From assembly GCF_963678635.1 (NCBI RefSeq), contig NC_087071.1, positions 47,166,889 to 47,230,888 of the forward strand: DNA of 64,000 nt, given 5' to 3'. Below the pieces are notes generated by a model. It saw only the letters and a program-made list of their open reading frames with translations, had not been told where the DNA came from and ran no database searches. This stretch comes from Symsagittifera roscoffensis. Taxonomy: Eukaryota; Xenacoelomorpha; Acoela; Convolutidae. Of the stretch, positions 21,173 through 31,032 are shown in pieces. Every line of letters begins with the position of its first letter. The first letter of the stretch is position 1. A program made the translations under genes and the position numbers.

Positions 21173-23860
21173 TTACAAAGAAAAAATTTCGTCGAAAAAT
21201 ATTTTGTCAATTATTGTTCCGAGTACGCAAACGGCGTTCGCAATCTGTATTGCCAGGAAGATTCTCTGTTTTAAAAAGCAGCCTGGTCTGGGTTCCTCAG
21301 TGCATATGCTTAGGTTCTTACAAAGCTTGCTCAAAAAAAATTTTGTGCTGGGGCCGGCCGCGCCCTGAATTTCAAAAGCTAGCGGTTGAAAAAGATATCC
21401 ATCATCTACAAGATCTTTATACTTGTCTTTTTTTCGCTCTTCCGCTTCAGCGGCAGCCGAACCAGGCTTACAAACCGACTCGGCTTTAATCTTACAAGGA
21501 GCTAAGGAGTCTACTACCGTTACATCCCACAAGAGCTGTTTACCAACAGCCCATGGAACGAGCGTCAAACCGTCTGGTCGCTTCTGATTGGTCCTGTAGA
21601 GGTGTCGTGGTTCTAAAACAGACGGAATGTGAGTAGAAGATAAAGTCTGCTTTATAAGGGCATTCAAGTTTGAATGCCTAGAGAATCTCCCTGCACTTTT
21701 GAGGCATGAAAGACCATGCCCACCATCCTATCATATCTGCAATTTCGCGCTGTCAAAAATTGGCTCCGTCCAATTTTTTTGGATTTCATTTTCCGGAGCC
21801 ATTTCAATTTTTCTCAGTTCAAAAAACCGCTTAAGCGCATCATCATAGGTTCCATCCACATGCTCCAAACCAAAGATTTCGCTCAAGGCATCTTTCGCTC
21901 CTACTGCTGAGGCTAAGAAAGCGGGTAAAGCGAGTAGACGAGCGGAAGAAACGCCCAAGCCACCTTTGGCTGCCTTGAGAACTGCTTGTAAAAACTGGTT
22001 ATCATCCATTTTCACGTTAGTGACCTTGCATAACGAATTTCTTGGTAATTTGTCGTAGCGTTCCAAAAAATCATTTTGCAAAAAACAAGGACTCGTACGA
22101 AAAAAATATAGGAGTTTTGGCAGGCTGAAGCAGTTTTTCAGGAGGTAAAAACCATAATGGGCGTCTAGTTTGTCAATGACATCCGATATTTTTTCAAGCT
22201 CCTTAATTTTTTCGTCAAGCAATTGTTTTCAGCAAAGTTCGCCGATTGGAGATCCTAAAATGAGGAGTTTTTTTTTTGTTTTATTGGGGCAAATTGTGTT
22301 AAAATTGAATTATACTGTGTACTAGTAGTCGGTCCCAAAAAACAAAGTTCGCACTTCTCAGTGTTCAAGCTCAGGCCGTAAATTTGCTCCGATTTCAGAA
22401 TGCTTTTAAGGTCCCGGAGTACTACCTGATAGTCGTCGGCCAAATTTCCGTCATTTAAATACCAAATGTTAATTTTCGACTCCAACTGTTTGACTAGTGT
22501 GTGAATTGTTTCCGCAAAAAGGGATGGGGCTTCAGGATCACCTTGCTAAGTTCCGTCTTCTGACATTATGACAGAGCTTCCGTAAAAAAGGTAACTAGGT
22601 TCGCCATACGCGCAATGGGTGTAATTATACAATTCGGGACGATTTAAATAAGTATGATTCGGCATTGTTTCTCTATTTAGAGGGTTAAAGGCATTCTCAA
22701 AATCTAGTTTTAAAAGAACAGTGCATTTTGGATTGTCTTTGCGTTCAATTAAGTATCGAAACGAGTGTGCAGCTATTTCTGCTCCTCGTTTGGTACCGCA
22801 TCCTACCTGTACGTTTCCGAAAAAATTTTGTCGCTCGGAGAGGACCTTGCTTCCAGCGCATTTAGACGCGATGCGTCTCAGCGTGTTGCCTATGGCAATC
22901 GGTCTCAACCCTCCGTTTATCTTTATGAGGGCGATAAGCTTTGCGCCAAAAAAGAAAGGTCTTAGGGGTTCGGGTATTTTGCCATCTCCAATGAGGTTTA
23001 TCAGCTTAGTAAGCGATTTCAGAAAATTAGGTCCTGCACTGCCATTCGACTTACTAACAAGATCTTTAAAAGTTTGAGGAACTATTTAATCAGGACCTGC
23101 TGCTGATCCGTTCGGAAAGAACATTATCGCTTTGTATAGATCAAAATCGGTTACGAAAAAACTATCCAATTTTTCTGGATTTGGAGCAGCAAATTTGGCT
23201 CGCTGAGGGTGCTTAGATAACAATTTTTGATAGTTATCAGTTGAAAAAGGAGCAATTTTGTCATCCGAAGCAGCAAGCCTTATTCCTCCCTTTACATTTC
23301 CTTCATCGAGCTTACTTCTTATTAGCTTTATTCTCTGCTCGAGGTCACTCAGAGGCGGGCTTGAAACTTGGGGATGGGGTTTTGGAAGTGACACGTCATT
23401 TGCTCGAACTTTTTTATTTATGAAAAAGCTCATGCTTGTTGTCTGTTTGCGTCCACTTCTTTTCGGTTGCTCCAAAAAAAAACAAGAACGACGTTAAAAA
23501 AATTAGCCATTTTGTAACATCTTCTACATTGTAGACGATGTCATTTATTTTGTCCGACAGACTTTCCGCCAAGGGAACACGCGAGTCTTTTAGTACTCTC
23601 TTGAGTACTCGGACATTTGAGATGGCTGTATTAACATAATTATCCAGCACTAAATCATTACCTATTGTTGCTTTATTAACAGATTTTACATCAACGCATA
23701 AAGGACACTGAAACCATTGGGTTTTCTTAGAGTCGCTAAGAGAAATTTTTACACAACTGATATGATACCAACTAGAACAACAATCACATCTAAACCAATT
23801 TATCAGTCCTGAAGGTTTTAAGCAATCTTGTCTTGTACACTCTTTGTTGTTTTTCCTCAT
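21173..23860 (-). pseudogene. Family C non-LTR retrotransposon coding region (PHD, RT, RLE), broken
   Basis: In order on the minus strand: a PHD finger (23,860-23,690: DCLK, CDCC, WYHISC, CPLC), a linker, a pre-RT region (NPEKLDSFFVTDFDLYKAIM), RT fingers MRPIAIGNTLRRIASK, motif A (LLKLDFENAFNPLNRE), and motif B after a stop that replaces the residue before QGDP. The catalytic box is mutated to WYLNDGNLAD (first Asp lost to Asn). A thumb and a C-terminal nuclease follow, RPDGLTLVPWAVGKQLLWDV, with the PD and later Asp of the PD-(D/E)xK core. Stops near 23,085 and 22,545 and frameshifts near 22,250 and 21,700 make it inactive. No 2A motif is seen. Confidence 0.8.
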
Positions 23861-24244
23861 CTTGACGCAACATAAAGGTAAAAAAAGGATTTTGATTGGA
23901 TTTAGGGGACTGAACTAACCCATGATTGAATTTTAGTTCAGTTGAATTTTAAATCAGCAACAACGGAACAAAACTTACGAAAAAAAGCCAAAAATCTTTT
24001 GATTTTACACCATAAAGTTTGAAGTCCACATTAAACAACAATAAGTAACACTTGCTACTTCAATGAAAGTTTTTTATACAGCACAAGAAAAACCAGTGAC
24101 AGGGCAACTAAGCTAACAATCTTTGAGCAGAAACCACTTGAACCGAAAAAAATCTGTTAAGTCCACCTTGAAAAAAGAATGAAGAGCACTTTCACTTGCA
24201 ACTACAATGAAAGTTGCTTACAGAAAATTAAAAGTGATGTTCAA

Positions 24245-24365
24245 CAACTTGTACTATCTGCTGAACCTATGCGCATTGGGGCAGAAATTTAAATGTCAGG
24301 TTCGAAATGATCATATGTCGTGGGCGGTTCGCCCGTAACATGATTGCGACAATTGGGGCGTTCAA
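24245..24365 (-). pseudogene. Fragment of the RING gene, first exon
   Basis: About 120 bases match 15,728-15,850: both contain atgcg(c/a)attggggcagaa, aatgtcaggttcgaa, and ttgcgacaattggggc. It corresponds to RING gene residues ~45-85 (end of the RING and start of the linker) with a stop after FEPDI. The match ends abruptly on both sides. A captured gene fragment, not functional. Confidence 0.75.
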
Positions 24366-24597
24366 GTTTACTGCCCAAACGACGACGTAAGACACCTTAG
24401 GAAATATGATGGCAATCAGGATAAAGATAGAACATATATATCGTTATCCTTATTGCCATCGATAAAGATAGAACGCTTATTGATAAAACCACAAGCAAAC
24501 GCACCATCGGCTAATACTGCTATCGCTACATAAGCTAAAATACTACGTAAAACAAGTATACATGCGCACGAAACTAAAACCCTATAGTCAAAAGATA

Positions 24598-24757
24598 TGT
24601 AACAGTCGCCTACTTAAAAAAAAGGCCCTATAACCATTGGCTCAAGGGTCAGGGACACAATCTTTTGTGATTTAGTACCTCATTCAGTCGGAGCCAATTC
24701 AGTTCACTTGCGACATGAGACTACAAACCGTCTTAAAGCTTGAAGGCTATTACCAAA
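24598..24757 (-). repeat. Inverted gypsy LTR 3' end
   Basis: Begins tgtaacagtcgcc, the exact complement of the LTR right terminus, and continues with the complements of the last ~155 LTR bases. It abuts a plus-strand LTR start at 24,765, forming an unusual tail-to-head inverted junction. The same arrangement occurs at 27,221-27,380. Confidence 0.75.
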
Positions 24758-24764
24758 ATCCTGT

Positions 24765-25040
24765 GCCAGTCGGTCATATTTGGTAGTTTGACTTTGAACA
24801 ACGCGAGAAACATGATTTTGAGATGAAATTGAATTGTTCGAAAATTCGAAATGGGCATGTCATGCTCAACTTTCTCGCGACAACTGAAAATCTCAGAAAC
24901 ATAAGATTAGAACAACCGAATTACAATCGCGGGAAAGTGATCGAAAAAACGATGAGAAATTGCTATTTGCAATTACCAGATATAATACCATACTAGAGTA
25001 GAGTAGGGCCTATTTTTCTTAAGCCTCATATGTGACCGAA
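24765..25040 (+). repeat. Internally deleted gypsy LTR
   Basis: Starts at tgtgccagtcgg and matches the first ~240 LTR bases. At 25,005 it jumps to the last ~35 bases (gggcctatttttcttaagcc ... gccgactgttac). A short match at the junction (tagag/tagg) suggests a microhomology deletion. It is directly followed by the element's leader. Confidence 0.8.
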
Positions 25041-25756
25041 GTAGCCGACTGTTACCTAGTGTTTTTATGGCGCTCCTGGGTGTTTTTACGACATCATGAC
25101 TACGGAGTCGAACCCATTTAACACAGCTCCGGGCGACATGCCCATTCTAGAGTACCGGTGGTACGGTTCAGTGGGAACATGTAAACCTTCCGGTTGTACC
25201 ATGATAGCTTTTTAAGAAAAATCGAGAAAAAGTCCTGGTACGCTCTCCGAACGAGGCTTAGCTAACCGAGTAAGGGGGGGGGTAACTAGGGGGACAAAAA
25301 AGCGAGCAAAATGACAAAAGGCGGAATAAAAACCGAAAAAGACTAGAAAAAGGAACAAAAACTATAAAAAAAAAATGACAGTGACTTTGACACCAGATTA
25401 GTTGGATCAAGCCTTTATATTAGCTAAATAGCATACCGATACTGTTTTACAAGACCGATCGTTTCGATCAACCTAGCAATCTAATCCAGCAACCTCAATA
25501 AGGTGCCCGAGTGTGAGGCGTTGTTAAGGGTTTTCAGATAGCTTGCAACTTAGCTGGACAACTAGGAGACTTGACTGGAAGAGGTGACCAGCCGAGTGGG
25601 AAAGTGGTTCACAAGGATTGAGCTGAACCGCTAGGAGACTTGACTGGAAGATGTGACCAGCCGAGTAGGAAGGTGGTGCTGGTGACAAGTGCAGTGCACG
25701 TCAAGGAGACAACCAGCACGGGACCGGAACACCAGGAGGAGGACGCGCAGGAGGAC
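25041..25756 (+). mobile_element. Third gypsy copy: truncated 5' leader
   Basis: Matches 28,651-29,350 (leader of copy 1) from tagtgtttttatggcgctcc to aggaggacgcgcagg, including the two ~70-bp units with cttgactggaaga(g/t)gtgacc. At about 25,753 it is cut by the duplicated family C segment. No gag or pol remains. Confidence 0.85.
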
Positions 25757-26500
25757 GTTCGGAAAGGACATTATCGCTTTGTATAGATCAAAATTGGTTA
25801 CGAAAAAACTATCCAATTTTTCTGGATTTGGAGCAGCAAATTTGGCTCGCTGAGGGTGCTTAGATAACAATTTTTGATAGTTATCAGTTGAAAAAGGAGC
25901 AATTTTGTCATCCGAAGCAGCAAGCCTTATTCCTCCCTTTACATTTCCTTCATCGAGCTTACTTCTAATTAGCTTTATTCTCTGCTCGAGGTCACTCAGA
26001 GGCGGGCTTGAAACTTGGGGATGGGGTTTTGGAAGTGACACGTCATTTGCTTGAACTTTTTTATTTATGAAAGAGCTCACGCTTGTTGTCTGTTTGCGTC
26101 CACTTCCTTTCGGTTGCTCCAAAAAAAACAAGAACGACGTTAAAAAAAATAGCCATTTTGTAACATCTTCTACATTGTAGACGATGTCATTTATTTTGTC
26201 CGACAGACTTTCCGCCAAGCGAACACGCGAGTCTTTTGGTACTCTCTTGAGTACTCGGACATTTGAGATGGCTGTATTAACATAATTCTCTAGCACTAAA
26301 TCATTACCTATTGTTGCTTTATTAACAGATTTTACATCAACGCATAAAGGACACTGAAACCATTGGGTTTTCTTAGAGTCGCTAAGAGAAATATTTACAC
26401 AACTGATATGATACCAACTAGAACAACAATCACATCTAATCCAATTTATCAGTCCTGAAGGTTTTAAGCAATCTTTGCTTGTACACTTGACGCAACATAA
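25631..26500 (-). pseudogene. Family C N-terminal coding fragment, duplicated copy
   Basis: Second copy of the PHD/pre-RT part, continuous in sequence with 23,117-23,880. The PHD finger (26,470-26,330) and the pre-RT block ending in DLYKAIM are present. At 25,757 the frame passes by chance into gypsy leader sequence, so the last ~40 residues of the 221-codon frame (25,631-26,296) are not family C. Confidence 0.8.
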
Positions 26501-27615
26501 AGGTAAATAAAGGATTTTGACTGGATTTAGGGGACTGAACTAACCCATGATTGAATTTTAGTTCAGTTGAATTTTAAATCAGCAACAACGGAACAAAACT
26601 TACAAAAAAAAGCCAAAAATCTTTTGATTTTACACCATAAAGTTTGAAGTTCACATTAAACAACAATAAGTTACACTTGCTACTTCAATGAAAGTTGTTT
26701 ATACAGCACAAGAAAAACCAGTGACAGGGCAACTAAGCTAACAATCTTTGAGCAGAAACCACTTGAACCGAAAAAATCTGTTAAGTCCACCTTGAAAAAA
26801 GAATGAAGAGCACTTTCACTTGCAACTACAATGAAAGTTGCTTACAGAAAATTAAAAGTGATGTTCAACAACTTGTACTATCTGCTGAACCTATGCGCAT
26901 TGGGGCAGAAATTTAAATGTCAGGTTCGAAATGGTCATATGCCGTGAGCGGTTCGCCCGTAACCTGATTGCGACAATTGGGGCATTCAAGTTTACTGCCC
27001 AAACGACGACGTAAGACACCTTAGGAAATATGATGGCAATAAGGATAAAGATAGAACATATATTGTTATCCTTATTGCCATCGATAAAGATAGAACGCTT
27101 ATCGATAAAACCACAAGCAAACGCCACCATCGGCTAATACTGCTATCGCTACATAAGCTAAAATACTACATAAAACAAGTATACATGCGAACGAAACTAA
27201 AACCCTATAGTCAAGAGATATGTAACAGTCGCCTACTTAAAAAATAGGCCCTATAATCATTGGCTCAAGGGTCAGGGACACAATCTTTTGTGATTTAGTA
27301 CCTCATTCAGTCGGAGCCAATTCGGTTCACTTGCGACATGAGACTACAAACCGTCTTAAAGCTTGAAGGCTATTACCAAACTCCTGTGCCAGTCGGTCAT
27401 ATTTGGTAGTTTGACTTTGAACAACGCGAGAAACATGATTTTGGGATGAAATTGAATTGTTCGAAAATTCGAAATGGGCATGTCAAGCTCAACTTTCTCG
27501 CGACAACTGAAAATCTCAGAAACATAAGATCAGAACAACCGAATTACAATCGCGGGAAAGTGATCGAAAAAACGGTGAGAAATTGCTATTTGCAATTACC
27601 AGATATAATACCATA
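25757..27615. repeat. Segmental duplication, unit 2
   Basis: Partner of 23,117-25,005. Contains the family C N-terminal fragment, a RING gene fragment (26,866-26,990), a small inverted repeat (tggcaataaggataa / ttatccttattgcca, about 27,031-27,079), an inverted LTR end (27,221-27,380) and an LTR start (from 27,388). Confidence 0.9.
26866..26990 (-). pseudogene. Fragment of the RING gene, first exon (second copy)
   Basis: Same fragment as 24,245-24,365 carried in the duplicated segment. It contains atgcgcattggggcagaa and gattgcgacaattggggc and is slightly closer to the intact gene (catatgccg, gggcattc). Confidence 0.75.
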
Positions 27616-27768
27616 CGGGAGTAGAGCTGTCCTATCCTGAAATAGAAGGCAGAACGGTTGCGAACCAAGAAGATACAAAATAAAAGTGGACCAGAGTGGA
27701 CCTTCGGTGTAAAGCTGGACAGTCGAAGTCTCCCAATGGTCCAAACCCAAAACTCGATTCTCAAGTTA
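27388..27768 (+). repeat. Truncated gypsy LTR
   Basis: LTR from its left terminus (ctgtgccagtcgg) through ggaccttcggtgtaaag and gaagtctcccaatggtcc, cut by the 5' LTR of copy 1 at 27,769. Only the first ~380 bases are present. Confidence 0.8.
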
Positions 27769-28650
27769 CGTGCCAGTCGGTCATATTTGGAAGTTTGACC
27801 TTGAGCAGTGTGCAGAAGGCATTATTTTGGGGTCAAATTCAATTTTTCAAAAATTCGAATGGAGCCTGTCATGCTCAGTTTTCTCGCGGAAACTGAAAAA
27901 ATCAAAAAAAAAAGATCAGAACGACCGAAACGCAATTGCGGGAAAGTGGCAAGTAAAAACAGTGGGAAATTGCTGTTCGCAATTTCCGTCAAAAAGAGAC
28001 AGAGTAGAGCTGTCTTGTTCTTGGCAGAAAATAATCAACAGTGAAGGGAGAGTTATCCCGAGTGGACCAGAGTGAACTTTCGGTGGAAAGGTGGACAGCC
28101 GAAGTCTCCCACTGGGCCAGATCAAAACTGGTTTCTTGAGTGAAAACTGATTTATAACAAACTTCTCGAGTTAAACTTAATTACTCATCGATTCTAGAGT
28201 TACTTAATAGTTTAATTACCATTTATTCTCAAGTGTGCTGCTATGCGTGTACCCAATTTAATTCTCTTGAGTGTAATTTATGACTGTTATGCTGAGATAA
28301 GGCGAGTTTTAGGTTGATCCATCTGAAATGGATCAAAGTTCCACTGTCTAATAAAAGGCAACTGTACAGATTGTTCCGACCCTGTTTTTAACTGCGTTCG
28401 TGCATTTTGGGTATTTTGAGACCTAAGTATGGGGACAATCCTATTTTCTAAAGTGAGGGGGGGGGGGGTATTTTGTTAGTGGCTTTTAAGCTGTAACGGG
28501 TTTTAGTCTCATGTCGCAAGTGAACCGAAATGGCTCCTACCGTTTTGAGGTAGAAACACACAAGAGATAGTGTCCCTGACTCTTGAGCCAATGGTTATAG
28601 GGCCTATTTTTCTTAAGCCTCATATGTGACCGAAGTAGCCGACTGTTACC
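27769..28650 (+). repeat. 5' LTR of copy 1
   Basis: Ends follow TGTGCCAGTCGG ... CCGACTGTTACA, an imperfect terminal inverted repeat (10 of 12), here with CG for TG at the left and ACC at the right. AATAAA at 28,350-28,355 is a likely polyadenylation signal. A G-run (12 or more G) lies near 28,465. No clear TATA box. Confidence 0.85.
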
Positions 28651-31032
28651 TAGTGTTTTTATGGCGCTCCTGGGTGTTTTTACGACATCATGACTACGGA
28701 GTCGAACACACTTAACACAGCTCCGAACGACATGCCCATTCTAGAGTACCGGTGGTACGGTTCAGCGGGAACGTGTAAACCTTCCGGTTGTACCGTGATA
28801 GCTTTTTAAGAAAAATCGAGAAAAAGTCCTGGTACGCTCTCCGAACGAGGCTTAGCTAACCGAGTAAGGGGGGGGGGGTAACTAGGGGACAAAAACACGA
28901 ACAAAAAGACAAAAGGCGGAATAAAAACCGAAAAAGACTACAAAAAAAAAACAAAAACTATAAAACAAAAAATGACAGTGATTTTGACACCAGATTAGTT
29001 GGATCAAGCCTTTATTTTAGCTAACTAGTATACCGACACTGTTTTACAAGACCGATCGTTCCGATCAACCTAGCAATCTAATCCAGCAACCTCAATAAGG
29101 TACCCGAGTGTGGGGCATTGTTAAGGGTTTTCAGATAGCTTTCAAGTTAGCTGGACAACTAGGAGACTTGACTGGAAGAGGTGACCAGCCGAGTGGGAAA
29201 GTGGTTCACAAGGATTGAGCTGAACCGCTAGGAGACTTGACTGGAAGAGGTGACCAGCCGAGTAGGAAGGTGGTGCTGGTGACAAGTGCAGTGCACGTCA
29301 AGAAGACAACCAGCGCGGGTGGGCCGGAACAACAAGAGGAGGACGCGCAGGGGTGTTCTGAAGTTGGTCAAAACGGGTATGGTTAAAATCCACAATACAT
29401 TATAGGAGATAAGTGTAAAATTGGATAAGCGGAATCCATGGTTTTGAGGAACGTCTTTGCACAAGCAGGCCTGGAAACAGGTTCTACGGTTTTCTCTCGA
29501 GAGGTTTAGCACGCGGCGCTTAAGGTAATTTTCGGCTTAAGAGGGGGCTAAAGAGGGGGGAGGTTAGAAGGGGCTGGTTAGATTAGAGGTTGGCGGTTGT
29601 AAATCGTAAAAAGGGAGGACACATTAGAGTGACTAATTGATCGACATCATCGATTTAGTTACATTAGAACTTTACACGCGTCAATTATAAGAAGCGGATA
29701 TCCAAATATATAATCGAATTAAGGTAGGTACCCAGGTCGGATCGGGTGGGGGGAACGGAAGTAGACAGTTTTTGTGATACCCCATAAGATCGCTAGCAGG
29801 GGGGAGGAAAACGTGTGGAAATCAGGTACCAGACGTTTTTTTCGGATAAAAGTTGACATCTATTAGCTTTGAATTTTAGGTGGGTTCATCTCTTTGTTTT
29901 TTTAATTTTTCTTGTTTAAATTTTTACGTTTTGGTAAGAATTTTTGTTGGTTTTTGAACTGACAGGTGATCACAAGATACCTACAAACAAGTTGGGTTTC
30001 AACTTGCCTCGAAATGTCAAAAAGGGAGATAAATACAGGGGGGTCAGTATTTGAAGCTTTTGGCCTTTAAGATTGGGTTTTTGGGAAAGTTTTTTAATAG
30101 AGCTCAAGTGGTGGTACACGGTACAGTGGTTCAAGAGTCCCCACAACGACGAGGAGGAAGTCCTACTATCCAGACACTTGGGACAGTCTTGGGACGGTGC
30201 AGTCTTGGGACAGTACAGTCTTGGGACAGTGGTCTTGGGACAGTAGTCTTGGGACAGTGGTCTTGGGACAGTAGTCTTGGGACAGTGGTCTTGGGACAGT
30301 GGTCTTGGGACAGTAGTCTTGGGACAGTAGTCTTGGGACAGTGGTCTTGGGACAGTAGTCTTGGGACAGTAGTCTTGGGACAGTGGTCTTGGGACAGTAG
30401 TCTTGGGGCAGTGGTCTTGGGACAGTACAGTCTTGGGACAGTGGTCTTGGGACAGTGGTCTTGGGACAGTACAGTCTTGTGACAGTGGTCTTGGGACGGT
30501 GAAGTCTTGGGACAGTAGTCTTGGGACAGTGGTCTTGGGACGGTGGTCTTGGGACAGTGCGGTATTGGGACGGTACAGTCCTGGGACAGTACAGTCTTGG
30601 GATAGTACAGTCTTGGGATAGTGGTCTTGGGACAGTACGGTCTTGGGACAGTACAGTCTTGGGGCAATAGCAGAAGGTACTGGGACAGCACCGAGTAGTC
30701 TTGGGACGGTAGAAAGAAAGCTTGGGACAATATATAGAAGAATTGGGATAATACCGGGAGGTCTTGGGACAGTACAAAAGAGTGGTGTGACTGAAAGGTC
30801 CTAAGACAGGTCGAAATAACTAATCGCTAAATTAAGATCGATAGGACTAGTCGAAACAATAAATTGCGATAGATCCGATCCTGTTGGGATCACGAATTGG
30901 TAAGTTTTTTAAAGGTTTTAAAAGGGAATAGGAACGTTGCTTATTATTATTATATCTTTCAAAGATTTTATCCTTAGAATAGAATTCTGTAAATAGCAAT
31001 ATTGTAAAAAGAGATCATTGTATATAAAAGTC
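28651..31032 (+). other. Leader (5' untranslated internal region) of copy 1
   Basis: 2.4 kb between LTR and gag. Directly after the LTR, tggcgctcctgggtg (28,662 on) starts with TGG and is the best primer-binding-site candidate, although I cannot match it to a tRNA. Further on are gagtcgaac, a G-run, two ~70-bp units (29,155-29,280) and the 14-bp minisatellite. The leader is shared with copy 2 and with 25,041-25,756. Confidence 0.7.
30182..30670. repeat. 14-bp minisatellite in the leader of copy 1
   Basis: More than 30 units of the type cttgggacagt(g/a)gt, with interspersed 19-bp forms that add acagt. All frames on both strands stay open for long distances (as SWDSGLGTVVLGQ or CPKTTVPRLLSQD), so these frames are repeats, not proteins. 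Units become irregular after 30,660. Confidence 0.95.

Larger units (their letters stand above)
23117..25005. repeat. Segmental duplication, unit 1 (partner 25,757-27,615)
   Basis: From cgttcgga(a)ag(a/g)acattatcgc to ccatac(t/g)(a/g)gagtagag the sequence matches 25,757-27,615 at about 96-98% by eye. It includes the 5' part of family C, a RING-gene fragment, an inverted LTR end and an LTR start. The partner lacks a short stretch near 26,475. Unit spacing is about 2,620-2,640 bp. Confidence 0.9.

Noticed and set aside
30131-30777. Long open frames on both strands rich in Pro/Lys/Thr/Cys or Trp/Gly
   Set aside because: They are translations of the 14-bp minisatellite (3 x 14 = 42 keeps all frames open). 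No sequence outside the repeat supports a protein. The same holds for 50,018-50,461.
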